NCBI GenBank assembly: GCA_021014325.1
Contig: CM037471.1
Span: 23,394,818-23,458,817 of the forward strand
Length of the DNA stretch: 64,000 nucleotides
Origin: Plazaster borealis
Taxonomy: Eukaryota; Echinodermata; Asteroidea; Forcipulatida; Labidiasteridae
Reading direction: 5' to 3'
Part shown: positions 13,301 to 28,300 of the stretch, piece by piece
How positions within the stretch are numbered: position 1 is the first letter of the stretch
How the letters are laid out: every line of letters begins with the position of its first letter
Notes under the pieces: model-generated
Database searches by the model: none
Told to the model about the DNA's origin: nothing
The model's input: only the letters and a program-made list of their open reading frames with translations
Position numbers and translations under genes: made by a program

Positions 13301-16300
13301 TAAAAAAACGCCTTAAACCCATATTAGGAAAGATTATGCCCTAATTAAAACACACAAACTTTGATCGGTGTATTTATTTTTGTGTGGCAGTTGGCCATTT
13401 TTGTAAGGTTTTTTTTTTTTTATGTATGCATTTTCTGTTTTTACACTGATGTGATCTCCAATATAGCTTTCCAAACACCATTTTAGTTTGCCATTCACTT
13501 GAAAGGGATTGTATACGTTTGGTAATTGGAACCCACGGTTTGTTTCAATCCTATATACCATAACACTACCCTGTGAAAATTTCATTTTAAAAGGTGGTAG
13601 TGTTTTTGAGATATTGCCGAAAATCTGGAGCTGTTATGTCCACGCAAGAAGAATAATCTGCAATTAGAATACACAGCCTGAGAAACCTTTCTGACAGAAA
13701 CGCTTCTCAGATTCAAATTTTTTGGGATAAAAACTGATATATGTTTCCCTAACCACATTACTTCAAAGTGAAATGTATCTCAAAATACATTGTTTCTATC
13801 AGAAGCTGCTGTACGTCTTTTCTAGTAAGTTTTATTGCCATTAACTTTATCAGTCATACCCTTTAAAAAGTAACAATAAAACTCCAATAATATGCACCTA
13901 TTGGTACATCGTTGTTTGTTGTGTAGAAGAGCTGTATGATTTTGTGGAGGTAGGCACCGGAGCAAACCCAGCTGACCCAAGTTCACGGATCAAGACGATG
14001 TCGGGCAGTATGGCTACCGAGGAGTTCAACACACTGACAAATACCTTGTGGGTCACATTTACCAGTGATGCCTCAATTTCTGATCAAGGATTCTCAATGA
14101 CGTTCAGTGATGGTAAGCTGGATTGCTCCAAAAAATTACCCACAGTGGAAACCGGCTACTGATATAGTTACCTCTTACTGAAACTATTGGTAGCTGTTTC
14201 TTTTCCCTCAATGATTGCTAGAAATAAACCAACCATGGTCCAGTTCCATAGAGCTGCTTATAAGCAGAAAATAATGGTTCACACTTTTCTGCTTAGCAAA
14301 AATAAGCTGGATACCAGGCACAGATGTTTTGACCGGTAACCTTATTCTGGCATAATTTTGTTGTGCTAAGCTACTTTTATGCTTAAGCAGCTTTATGAAA
14401 TTAGGCCCAGCTGTTTCGGGAGTCACTACCTCATGAGGAGATAAGTTACCTGTAAGATTCAACTTAATTCTATTTCAACCAGAGTCAAAGCCTATTTACC
14501 AGTAGTTACCGTTTTTTTTTACCAGGAGTTGCCTGAACCAGTTACCAGTATTGACCTATGCTTGACATTAGTTACAATCATTAGCCCCAAACAGGGAGAT
14601 GCTGGGTGTTACCACAGTTACTGGACAGTTCATTCATGGGGTTTATTTGGGGTGGCACAGGTGGCTACTGCGTAAAGCGCTCACCTCTCACCAATGTGGC
14701 CCTGGTTCAGTTCCCAGCTGAGGCTATATGTGAGTAGAGTTGTGCGTTGGTTTTCTCCTGTGCCACCGGTTTTTTTCCTCCCTCCAGAATAAACAAACAC
14801 TTTGAGTGTTTTTTTCTCCCGGCCCTCTGGTTTTCCTCCCTCTGGAAAAAAACCCCACTTTCGATCTCTGGCTTTGCTCTGTGGTCATAAATGGCTCGAT
14901 GTGGCTGGCTGCCAAAAGGCGCCCTTGCATGCTTGCGCCTCGAACACGTTGTAGCCACGTCCTTCACAATTCAGCTTCTCAGCTGCAAGTAAGGATAATT
15001 AGCCTCCCAAATAAGTATTATTAATATTAGTCACAAACAATTACTAGCTGGTTTTTTTTCCAATATTTCTTTACCAGGAAAATTTGAAGATAATTGTGAT
15101 ATCCACTAACGATAGTCTTACAAAATTGATTCTTGTTTTTTTCTTCTTCAGATTTTTCGTGCGGCATCACAACTCTGCTGGAAAAACAGGGTACCATCGT
15201 GTCTCCTGGTTACCCAGCATCCTACCCGAGCAATGCTGACTGTCAGTGGATTGTACAAGCTCGTGGCGGGTACAACCTCAAACTAACATTCAACGAATTC
15301 ATGACAGAGGAAGGTTTCGATAAGTTGCTCATTGGGGGACTTGAACCCCAAGACCCAGAGTGGTCACCTTACTACGTAAGTCTTTCATTTTTTTACGACC
15401 AACTTATAATTCCATTTGCCGTTTTGAATGCAGATCTAAGAAGCCTTTTTTTAAATTACATATTTGAGAAGTAACTAGTACTAGTACAACTTTGGAGTAA
15501 AATCATGTGTAAATCTCTTTTGGGAGGAGTGTGGCTCTGGAAAGAGACGAAACTAACGGTTGCTTTCAGAGCTAACACTTCTTCCAAAAGAGATTGATAC
15601 GCGGTCGTACCCACAAATTTCACTAGTTATAGTTACTTCTAATTATCCACACAATGCAAAGCTCAACACATCACTCAAAATATGGTTTTTAAAAATCTGA
15701 CTTCTTGGTATTGACCTAATTCACCTGACGTCATCCCCCACAATAATCTTTGTTGCGCCATCTTGGGAGTTAGTTTCACAGGTGTGACATCACGGCAAGA
15801 GGGGGTCAATTGTTGGTTTATTTTAGAAGAAAACTACTTCAGGGCATGGTGATGATAACAACAACGGCACTTTTTGTTTGTTTCCAGGAATTGAGCGGCG
15901 ATGTATTGCCTGATGAGCTCATCAGCACCTTCAATGGTGTTTCTCTCCGTTTTGTCTCGGATAGTTCCAATGTAGCAACCGGATTCTCTCTCAACTATGA
16001 AGAAATCTGTTAGTATCAAGTAAAAATGTTAAATTATACGTATATTTTATTATGGAAATAAAAGAGTGGGACAAGGTCTTGAGCGTTTGTTTAAAACCGG
16101 CAGGGTCTTGGCCGTGCCAATCAAAATGGATAAACTGTCCTGGGGCCGATTTCACAAAGAGATAAGACTAGTCTTATCTGAAGTTAGGACCAGAAACTGG
16201 TCTTAACTTAAGACTAGTCCTATCTCTTAGCATTGCCTAGGACTAGTCCTAAGTTAGGAAGAGTTTTGTGAAATCGACCCCTGGGTGTTTATGAATATTT

Positions 16301-19300
16301 TTAACAACTATTTTAGATGGCACTAATTATGATATGTTTGTGATTCATTTCATTTTGTCAGTTTACTGCCCAGAGGGTTATGAGGTTGGATATGACGGGG
16401 AAACATGCTACAAGTTTTCCCTGACTCCCGCCAGTTGGGAAGATGCCAGAGATGAGTGTTATGGCGTTTCGGATGGAGATTTGTTGGTCATTAATGACCA
16501 GGCAGAGTTCAACTACATCGCAGCTAAGAGCGCCAATATCAGCAGCGACTGGTGGGTGGGTAAGTGACTTCAACCTTTAGTAACAATATTAAATAGAACT
16601 TATATAGCGCCTTACATCTAAAGCATAAAACCCCAAAGCGCTTAACAAGGAAGGAAATACTGATAGAATAAACGAATATAAAAAGGACCAAAAGCACAAA
16701 AAATGGAATAAAGTAAGATACAAAAGCAAAAACAGAAAATACTACAACAGCAAAACGTTAGTAAAAGGAACTAAGCCGCAAAGTAAAATTTTTGTATTTA
16801 CAAGTAATAAGCAAATGCAGAATATACAACAATAGCTAAAGACTTTTATAAAAAGGTCTAAAGCCAAAGCCCAAGCTAAAACCAACAATACAGATTAGCA
16901 TATTCAACTAAAATAGTGAGTTTTCAAAACCTTTTTAAAACAACTGAGGGAAGACATGGCATGAATGTTAGGAGGTAAATTGTTCTTTGAACTCTGACCT
17001 AAAAATTGAAAAGATTTGCGATTACTTTTGTACAAGACAAGCAGTGCTAGTACATACAAGCATGAATTTCCTAGCCTGGATTACATCAGTTTTAATTTTG
17101 TTCTGGTTAGGATGGTATGATCAATCTGTCGAGGGACAATGGAGCTGGGTTGATTGCCAGGCTAGCACTGTCTGGGCCGATTCAAACTGGGTGAATGGCT
17201 CCCAAGGTGTCGACTCTATGGATATCGATTGTGGGATGCTGATGGGGAGTTCGGGTCTTCTTAACGACGGAAACTGCAGCGTTCCGAGGATGTTCGTTTG
17301 TGAAACAACTAAAAAAGGTAATAATTGGTGTGAAGTTTTTCCAGTCAAATTAATGCGTCGGTTTAAGGTATATGCCAAAATTTATAGTCTAAACTGTATG
17401 CCTACTAGCCTTTTTTGTGACCAAGAAGGTTTTTGTGCCAAGCCAATATATTATTGTAATTTTTTTCTCAAATGTTTTTTTTAAAAACTTATATATCTTT
17501 TTTTCTCTTGTCTTCAAATTTTGGACAAAACCTAAATCTAGAGACACTGCTACAGTTTACATCGAGGTTTAAAAATTTTGATGTCAGGATTATAAGATTC
17601 CCTGTGCGCTAAAATTAAAGCAATTATGAAAGGCGAAAAGGACCTGACTAAATTTGCTTTGTAATGGTTGCATGAAATCAAAGAGGCCATTTTGAACACC
17701 GCTGCTTAGGCTTTGGCCCCAGCTTAGGGACCATCCACCTATTTGAAGTTCAGTACTGAAAGTGTATGCTTTCAAAATTACAACAAATAGTTAATGGCCT
17801 GACGTTTCGACCCTAGCAGAGTCTTTCAAAATTACTACGGGGCCCAAGTTATGGCTTTGAAGGGCCCTATTGACCAAGAAAAATGTTCTCAAAATGGCTG
17901 CACAATGATGTAAATTTGTTATCTTGTGATTTATTTCAGCGTACACGTACTCTGACGCCAAGCCCAACCTCATCCGTGGCACAGGGACGTCCCCTTCCAC
18001 CATCCTCCTGTCGTGGCGGCTCTCCCAGGTCGGGTGTGATCTCCGAGGCTACCAGATTCGGTACAACACCACCGAAGCCTTGGATCAGTTTGTCTACCTA
18101 GACGTCACAGATCCTCAGGCGACCAGTGTGGAAGTGGCCGGTCTTATGGCTGAAACCACATACCTCTTTGAGTTTGTCATCGATACCTTCTCCTATGGAC
18201 TGTCATCTTACAGAACTGCAAAGTCAATTTTCGCAATGACGGAAACAGCTTTTGAAGATAGTGAGTTAAAACTTTGATTGTGTAAATTATACTGAATGAT
18301 TCAAATAGATAAAAGACTCTTCTCAGGTGAGGCCACTATTTTATCGCTCGCCATTTTATCGCTGGAGTACTTAGACGCACATGTCACGCGCACATGCCAC
18401 TATGTGTGTGCGAGCATGTGTTATGAAACGCAATACAAGACGCAATATTGTGCCAAACACTACAAAACAATATTTTCCCCGTTAAGCCTGGCATACTTTC
18501 TGCGAATGCTTCGTGCGAAGCGAATTTGACATAACAGCTCTGTTTTTGCTGCAAATGTTTTGTCAAAATTCGCATCGCATTCGCATTAAGTTTGAACCGG
18601 GCTTTGCTCTTAATTATGTGTGTAATGTAGTTGTGCATCAGGCTGACACACGTGTTGAGAATAAAATTATCTTTATTAATTCAAAATACAAAAATCTTTA
18701 GTAAGCTATGCCCCCTAATAGTTTTCAGTTTTCGGAAATGATAACAAAGTTCTCGCTCAAATCTGTCAAATATTCATGATAAACATCAACCTTGTGCATT
18801 TTTCTTATGTAGACGTGATCACCAAAATGGCATTTTGAAAAGCACGTGTGTGATTTGTGATGTAGATGCACAAGATCTATAAATCCTGCATTTTATGTAA
18901 TCAGCAATGTTCTCATTTTCGTGTTCCTTTTTTTGTTTTTTGTAAGGATGTACAACCGGTTTTGTGTACGTGGATGGAGCTTGCTTCAAGTTGGGCCGTC
19001 AGCTACTCTCTTGGGATGCAGCAAGGGAAGATTGTCGTACGACCCCTGGCGCTGACCTGGCTATCATTGATAATGAGTCGGAGCTAAACATGCTGCTCAA
19101 CTTGACGGGTGGTAGTGATTGGTGGATCGGTGAGTCACTACTCAAAGTTTGCTCAGTGAAAAACCTTAAGCGTCTGGTTTTTACTGGACCGGAATTTTGT
19201 TTTTACAAGACCAGAATCAAAATGAGAAATGACCAGAATCAAAATGACAGCACAGTGTTAACAATTAAAGTGTTTTTATTAGAACAGACACAAAAGTGAA

Positions 19301-22300
19301 GATTTATCTCATTTGTCTTATGGGTTAGCAAACGTTGATACTCAGCAGACATGAAAGACATATAAAAAAAAAGATGTTGAATTGAAAAACACAAGACCGC
19401 TGGACTCTTCTGATCTTAAGTTTACTGGCTCAACGCTAAAATTACTGGCCTTTGGCCTGCCCTGTGGTCCATTGTAAAGTTTGAGCCCTGCTATTACTAC
19501 AGTCCAGGGCCCAATTTCATAGAGCTGCTAAGCACAACAATTTGCTTAGCAGTAAATTTCTTCCTTGATAAAAACAGGATTATTAACCAAATTTCCATGT
19601 GTTGCATATTGCTTGTTACTGGTATTCAGCTGTTGTTTGCTTATCCTGAAAATCACGTGGAAATTTGGTTGGTAATCCTGTTTTTATCAAGGAAGAAATT
19701 TCATGCTAAGCAAATTGTTGTGCTTAGCAGCTCTATGAAATTGGGCCCTGTTCATTGGGGCCTTGAGCATTCAAGCATTCAAGGTCTAATCAACCCAACC
19801 ACATCAACAATCTCTACGCTCCCGGAGACTCATTTACTCCTGGGTGATGAGAAGCAACAGTTACGCGTCTTGCCCAAGGAGACAAGTGTCACGACGGGGA
19901 TTCGAACCAACACTCTGATGACTCGGCCATCAGAACTTGCATTCAATACTCTAGACCACTCAGCCAGGTTTACAATTTTTTTCTTGATACTTAGAGGATT
20001 TCAATAACGATACTCTTCCCGAAAAACAAATGTCTTTCCTTTTCAGGTCTGAATGACCAATCGACAGAAGGACGTTGGAGGTGGACAGACTGCTCTGAGC
20101 TCAATCAGTGGCAGAGTGACCAGTGGGCTATCGGTCAACCGGGAAACAGGAGCGATAACCAGGACTGTGGGCAACTTCTTGAGAATGGACGATGGAATGA
20201 CTGGGACTGTGACAGACCAGTTCAGTACATCTGTAAAATCATCCAGCTAGGTAAGGTCAAATACGAATCTAAACAAAATCACCACTCGAGTGAACTAAGA
20301 CAATAAGCAATAACCGTCATTGTAGTTTAGGATATTTCTAACATGGTGTTACCCCCATCCCCAATCATAAATAAGCAGGAACTGTTTTGATTTGGAGAAA
20401 CAACTTTGTCATCTACTGCTCAATCATGAAATGCAGTGTTATATTATACAAAATAATTAATGCATGTGAGTGCATTGCTGCAGAATATAACCATGAGCTT
20501 AAATCTGGACTATTCCATTTCAAGTGAAATGGTACAAAAAAGCCAGCAAATGTTTAGTCTGGTTCTTTCCGCCTTGGAAAAAAAAAAAAAAAAAAAACCC
20601 TTAAACCCCAACTAGGACAATCAACTTTTTTTTTTTTTTACTTGGCCTAAAGTGGATTGTTTTTGAAACAATTAGTTTAAAACTCATACTTGAGCCATAA
20701 TGGTATACTTCCAAGTCCTACAGAAAAAAACCCCACATTCTTCTATACAGGTGTCTAGGGTCCTGACCTGTGGGTTGTGGGTTCAAGTCCCACCCAAGTA
20801 GCATGTGATTTTTGTTCAGTGTCAGGTAAATGTTCTTTATCCCCGGTGCCAAATATAACATCAATTAAATTGTTTGCGATACCAGCTGTTAATAACAGGA
20901 TTCGAACTAGTCTCTCACCACCATGTCATCTCGGTGGTCTAGTGGTTAAGACATCTGCCCTAGAATGCAAGGGTTATGGGTTCGAATCCCACCTGAGGAG
21001 CCTATGGATGTCCTTATCCATTTAAACCAATTGTCACTTTTTTCTTGCTTGTCTTAGATTTTGAACCAGAAGATGTCAACCCCACCAGTCTCACAGCAAC
21101 TGCACTGTCAAAGTCTGTGATCGAGGTCCAGTGGACTCCCTCTGTCTACGATTGTGACGTCCTAGGTTACACTGTCGCCTGGATGGAACAGTCCGCCTCC
21201 AACGATTCCATGGCATCCATGGTTACAGTCAACGGAGGAGACATGACCATGGTGAGGATTGATGGCGTGATGGCGCTCACTACATACTCAGTCAGCGTTG
21301 CTGCTGAAACCGCCGATGGACCTCTGCCGTTTGTCCAGCCAGTTCTTGTGCAAACTTCTAATATCACAGGTGATTGTTGTATACTCTAATGTATACTGAA
21401 AGTAAACTAGGGCTCAATTTGGCTTACAAATTGTGTGCTTAGCAAAAATAAGCAGGATACCAGTCAGAAATGATGCATGTCACATGGTATTTTGACTGGT
21501 GACCTCATTCTGGTAAGCATGATTTTGTTATGCTTAGCTATTTTTTCTGCTTAAGAAGCTCTAAGAAATTGGGCCCAGGGCTAAAGGTACCATAGATCAT
21601 CTTGCTGGTATTAAAACACAGTCACGCAATTTCAATAAAATTGACCGAAAAAAAAGTGTTATCCCTAGGTTCAACAAATAAAACAAAGTTTATATTTTAC
21701 AATCTTTTAATACTCTTTTGTTTTTCTGCATCCTGAAGTGATCTTCTGCCCTGACGGTTTTGAGCCCGGACACAATGACATCTGTTACAAGTTCGGCCAG
21801 GCGATGGCAATGTTCGAGGATGCGAGAGCAGACTGCCAAAGGGCCCCTGGGGGAGACCTCGCCGTCATTGAAGACGCTGCCGAGAAAAATTACATTCTCA
21901 ACAAGACCGCTGGTGGTGATTGGTGGATTGGTAAGCATGAATATTCATGAACGCCGCACCCTGTTTGTAGGATATAATGATTGGTCGAAAGTTGAGAATG
22001 AATATTTATATTAAGAAGTACTGATGGTGAATGGTAAAATGTTAAATTTGGTTAATAATTATTAGTAATATTATGATAACCAGAGAAATAGTTACAATTC
22101 TGGAAATACTTCATGAAAAAATCAAACATCTCAAGTTGTTGAGCCTCTGGTAAACTGGGGATATGTGTTCCTCAAAGTTTTATTAGGGATATAGAATCGT
22201 TGGTTCGGTGAAGCAGACATTTTTGTTTGGTCGTAAATGTTTCCAGATTTGCACTCATTTTTAATATTAATAACCACTGAGCCAACACACAAAGGGTTTT

Positions 22301-25300
22301 GTTACATGTAAGGAAACAAATGCTCACAAATGTTTCTCTTGCCTTCATTTTGTAACAAACTTAGGATTAAATGACCGTTCAGTAGAGGGGGCATTTAGAT
22401 GGACAGACTGCAGCAACTTGACCGCTTGGCAGAGCACTCAGTGGGCCGTAGGTCAACCTAATGACCCCACTGGAAGCCAGGACTGTGTCCAGTTTAACAG
22501 TGTCGGGGAGTGGAATGACCTGCCGTGTGACCAGACAATGCGATACGTCTGTGAAATCCTTCCTAAAGGTTTGTCTGTCCAACAATCATTCATCTTGTGG
22601 CGTTCGTCTCATAATCATGGGTTCATCTTATTTAATGGTGTTCCATCATGAACGATGGATTTAAAAGCGATTTTTTTTACAAATGATTTCATTTTTCTTT
22701 GTAAATGAAGATCAGCAAAGAATTATGCTAGAAATGTATTCTCTTTCATTTATACTGGATTTTTTGTAACAAATGGTGGACCCATGGAGTGAACACATCT
22801 GTAAATACTTGAGGTTTAGTGTGAAAACGTTGGTGTACAAAAAAGTTTGGTACTCTTGGTAAGGGGCTACAAGAAGAAAACATTTCAGGTGAAAATAGCT
22901 CAGAGGAGCTGAAGGTAGGAATTAATATTCCTCTTAAAACAGTCTAGGCTGTAGGATGGAGGGAAACATGCACCAGGCAAGGAGTTCAAAAAAGATGCAG
23001 TTTTGAAAAAAACCTGTTGAAATGGCTCTTTGTTCTACATCTCTGCAAGGCAAGAGGGTGTATGGGTGAGAACAAGCAGAACCCCAACACATTTTAGAGG
23101 AAATTGACAAAGTCCTGCCTCTAATGTGTAATTTGTGTTGACAGGTTTCAATCCCGAGGACGCTAACCCAAGTAGCTTCAGCGTGGAATCTCCAACTCCC
23201 TTCTCCATCAGGTTATCATGGACCCCCTCGGTCATCGACTGCGACATCAAGGGTTATGTCATCCTGTGGAGGATCGGAGACGGCCCTCGTCAAACCCTCA
23301 CGCTGGAAGGGGCCGAGAACGACCAGGTACTGTTGGATGATCTGACCCCTGGCCAGATTTATTTCTTCCAGATTGCCGCAGAGACCTTTGTACAAATCCT
23401 ACCTTTCAGTGAGATCCAGAACGTTACCTTGTCTACTAATACAAGTGAGTCTTTTTTTTTCAAATGTAGTTTTTTTTCCCCTTTTTTTTTCTCCATAATT
23501 TCCATGAATCTTCCTTCTTTGTCTTCTCTCCATGGGGTTCTTGGCTTGTGTAGTGATTAAGTTTGCTTTTCTGAGAGTCCTTGGCTTCACAACCAGAATG
23601 AAATGAAATGAAATGAAATGAAATGATGAAAATAAAAATCAAGATAAAGTCAAATAAATATATGAAGAGATGCAAAGACAAACAAAAAACCAATGCAATG
23701 TAACAACTTATAAAATACTCATTTTCAATGAACCCTCTTCCCCACCCCCCACCCCCATTTTTATGTTTAAAATAAATAAAATAAGATAAGTAAACAAATA
23801 ACATTAAAATAAATAAATAAATACCTAAAAAATACCTAAGTAAATAGTAATAATAATAATAAAAATAATAATAAACAATTGAAGAAGTAAATTAAGCACA
23901 TCTAGGTAGCATTAGACATTCATTAGTTATTATTATTATTTTTATTATTTATTCGACCTCAACAATATAAGAACAAAAAATGCAATACAAGGCATATCGA
24001 AGAATTATAAAATCAAAACAGAAATGACAAAGCAACAAAAAAAGACCAGCCATAAAACATACAGAACAGAAAAGTTGTTGTGGTTGGGAAGTTTCTCAAC
24101 ACTTTAAAATACCTGTAATGCCTTCAAGATACATGGACTTTTCTCAAAAGGAACCGTTACCATTCCTTTTCAAGACAGGTTATGGTTTTTGGGGTGTTTT
24201 TTTTTTGGGGGGGTGTATGTTTTCCAAAATAGGTGATTTCCCAAACCAAATTTGTTGAACTGAACCTTTCATTTATGTGTGTAAGTGTTTCAGATAATTT
24301 TTGGTTGAACCAAGAAAAATTGACTAGAGCGGGACTTGACCCCGCGACCTCCGGATTAATGTGACGGTGCTCTACCAACTGAGCCCTAATGTTGGCGGTC
24401 TCCCTGTTTTGTCAATATCTTTGTTTGGGGTTGCCAGTCAGAATCCATACAATCTGTAACTACCGTGCAATTAACCTGGGGAGTGGCAGCAGTAGAGGGA
24501 TCACCTTAAGGGGATTTGCAACTCAAATATCAAGTACTTGATATTTTAGATAATATAAGCTTGTCGAAAAGTTAAGTTACAAATTTTGGTTAATTAAATA
24601 ACAATGTTATATAATTCTCTTGTATAACTTACACTTTTTTTTGCAACCAACTTTTTCACCCCTTCTCCAACCCCAGCTGGATTCTGCCCCGGGGATTATG
24701 AGTACGCACTCAACGGCAGCTGCTACAAGTTTGTCAAGAAGTTTGCATCGTGGGACGAAGCGAGAATGGACTGCCAGGGAGTCAGTGGCGGAGACCTTGT
24801 CATCATTGACGACATCCTGGAAGACGAATACATCATGGGAAGAATCGTGGATGGCGATTGGTGGATCGGTGAGATGAATTCGCACATTGGAGTCTATCTG
24901 GGTTGCGTTTTGGCGGCTGTAACCAATAACTGTTTCTGACGTCATAACCAAAATGGTAACCGAGCTCACAACTCGGTTATCATTCAGTCTGAACAGCAGA
25001 ACCAACGACCAACAACCGAAACAGTTATTGGTTACAGCCACCAAAACGCATCCCAGACTTCTGATCGGTTGGGTTTAATTCCTTTGAGAGTGTGCTCGTC
25101 TGAACTCATGAATATTTAGATTAAAATCTTTTTTACCCTCCTTTTTGGATTTGAAGTGTATCAAATGCAGGCATGATATTCTTCCTACTGTAGTCTGTTT
25201 TGGTCAATGTTAAAACTGTTGTCATTTTGATTTTGATCTTTTCCAGCCCCACTTGATCTAGGCCACAGAAGTGGGGGCTAAGTCTTTTCATGTCTTTTCT

Positions 25301-28300
25301 CATTTTGAGTCTGGGTGTGAAAATAAGTTGGGTCCAGTAAAAATTACGAGCTACAAGTCCTGCTGTCTTTTGGATTTTTCCCCCAAATTCAAGCCCCAGG
25401 TAGTCCCATACCAAAATGGCATTCACATGTGATGAAATCAAAACCAGTGCCTGTTTTTCATAAAAGAGACGCGGCGGATCTTGAAAATTTGTATTGTGAC
25501 ATTAGACGTTGATTAGCAGCTAAGATTGATTTATCGGCTGACTCGTCTTAAGATGAATCCTGACGCTTTGTGAAATTTTGCCCTAATTTTCCTTTTCTTC
25601 TATGTTAAAGGGTTCAGCGACCGTGGGACCGAGGGTCAGTGGCAGTCAGTCAACTGTATGGACATCAACCCTTGGCAAATATCCAACTGGGCTGACGGCC
25701 AGCCCAATGACCTGTCTGGTGTACAAGACTGTGCTCAGCTTATAGAGACCGGTCAGTGGAACGACTGGCAATGTGACCGTCCTATGCAATATATCTGTGA
25801 GATTACGCCAAAAGGTAATTAAATGCGCTGCAGGAAACTCTGTCTTAACTGTCTGTAAAATGAATAGCTTTGCTCTTTAGTTTTGCTCATCCATCAGTGG
25901 AGATAATGTAGTGGGATTCTCACTTTCGTTGACCTTATGGCGGTCAAAATTGCGGAAAGTTACTACGATCAAAATTTATTCTGCTCACAAAAATCCAAGA
26001 TGATCAAGGAGCAAGCTTCAGGATAATCTGTAGCTTTGCAATTCCTTATATTGAAAAGCTTCTCAACAAGAAGGTGATGTTGGTAAAAGTGAATGAGGTA
26101 GCTACTAAAAGTGGGAAGGTTAAGCTGTCTTGTCATACTTGAATTGGCAGGGGAAAGAGTCTTTTTGGTGTAGATTCTGGATGAGGTTGTAAAATCCTTT
26201 CTCTGACCAACAGAGGGCTGTCCTTGAGCCTTGCCCTCCCAGGGCATTCATTCGTGATCATCTTGTTCTGGAAACATATGTGACAGCTATGACGGAGTAC
26301 CAAAAACATAAGAGATTGTTTACAACAACAAGGAAGAAAAACAACAAGATTAACCAACCAGTGTTGTTAATTTGTATGACCACATACCCTTTCTTGCGTA
26401 AACTTTCTTGTTTTACGGTTGTATTATTGGTTGGTATTTTCTTCCTTTTTCTGGGATTTGTGAGAAGTACACCTTTTGGTGGCAGTTAATTTAGTTAAAC
26501 TTTTGGGCTCTCTTGGGCATCCCAATGTTTTGTAATGTAAGTTTTAATGTTTGTACATGTACTTTTTTTTTTTTTGCTCGAATAAACATTATTATTATTA
26601 ACCAACAATGCAACTACAAATAACATTTAGTTTAATATTGCTTTTCTTTTCCCCTCTCGAATTAAAGATTTTGTCCCAGCAGAACAGATAGCTCGTAACC
26701 TCTCTGTTAGCGTCACCAGCTCAACATCGGTAACCGTCAACTGGGTACCACCAGCTTTTACCTGCGATATCCTGAGTTATACAATCACCTATTCCACGTC
26801 CCTCTCCATTTATAATTTGGTCGTTGAAGATGCCAGTTTGGCCGAGATAACCATCAACGATCTACGGCCTCTGACTCGATACTCCTTCAGCCTTGAGACT
26901 AAGATGGCTATGGGAAATTCAGGAGCCAGTGAGCCAGTGGTTGTAAATACTTTAGCTTATGAAGGTCAGTGAGAGAGGGGAGCCCAAGAAAGAATTACCT
27001 CAAAGTTCTGGTTTCATTATTATTATATACTTCTGGTCATAAACCCAAGGATGCCTTATAAGTGAACTTAATCACTGTAGCTCACAAGCCTGAGGAAACC
27101 TGTGAACGTGGGTGCTTGCTGTGTGAACCAGAAACACTGGGGATAACCCCTACTCTTCCTCGATAAGTGTTCTGGGTTCTTTTACAGGCACTACCTATTC
27201 TAGTATATGGGACCAATGGCTTTACGTCACATTCGAAGGACAAAGCAATTATCGTCAGGTATCTTGCTCAAGGACACAAGCATGGTGACCAGCCAGGCCG
27301 GGGTTCAAACCCTCGCTCTGAGAACAACAGATTTAGAACACGATGCACTAGATTGCTTGGCCTTGTTCGCAACATTTGTGATATGTTTTTGTTGAATTTA
27401 AAAGTAACTTTAGACCTACTTAAAGGTATCGTACACATTTGGTAATGACTCCAAACAAATATTAGCATAGAAACTTACTTGGTAACAAGCAACGGAGAGC
27501 TGTTGATAGTATAAAACATTGTAGGAAACGGCTCCCTTCTGAAGTAACGTAGTTTTTGAGAAAGAGGTAATTTCTCACTAAAATAATAAAAACTTCTTGC
27601 AAAAAGTTTTTATTCCTATCTGAAAGCACACAAATTTGTATAACAAGGGTGTTTTTTTTTCATAATTTTCTTGCAACTTTGATGACTAATTGAGCCCAAA
27701 TTTTCACAGGCTTGTTAGTTTATGCATATGTTGGGATACACCAAATGAGAACACTGGTCTTTGACAATTTCCAAGCGTGTTCAGTGCCTTTAAAGCTTTT
27801 TTCACCTAATTACCTTTTTGCCTTTGCCAATTTTGTTCTTTTTTCAGGCTGTGAAAACATTGATTTACAGTCGGATATTGTCGGCAACTTCTCCTCCCCA
27901 CTCTACCCCATTGAGTACCCACGTGTTGTTGATTGTGTGTATCGGATCGATCTGTCATCAAGCGTTGGCCCGGATGCCCGCATCAGACTACGATTCCTAA
28001 CCTTTGCCCTGGCTGAAGGGGACTTCCTGGAAATTAGGGAAGTTGATAAGATCGCAAAGAATTATGAGAATCCAGTGGTAAGTGGAATCCATCATGAGAA
28101 ACAAATTATCTAAAAATGAACTTTTTCACGCCCCGGCCGGTTTAAATCCCTTCAGAAAAATAGTTGTAAAACCGAAAATTAAGATCACACGGCCACAGAG
28201 TTTTCAGAATGGGAAAGAGGACTCTTGAGGGTGCTATTGTGACCTGTTTTTTGGGGGGGTCGCCATTTGCAAAAAACAAGTAAACAATTAATGTGCCCAA

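Noticed and set aside
24607..25044. 145-residue open frame on the minus strand
   Set aside because: It lies antisense over exon 21 (CTLD4) and a fold-back element, with no start context, domain or splice partners; a shadow of the real exon.
26964..27848. Split into two genes, one per block
   Set aside because: Exon 23 joins exon 24 in phase 1 with good splice sites; there is no stop, membrane helix or poly(A) signal at the end of block A and no signal peptide before CUB6. One gene is simpler, though only transcripts can settle it.
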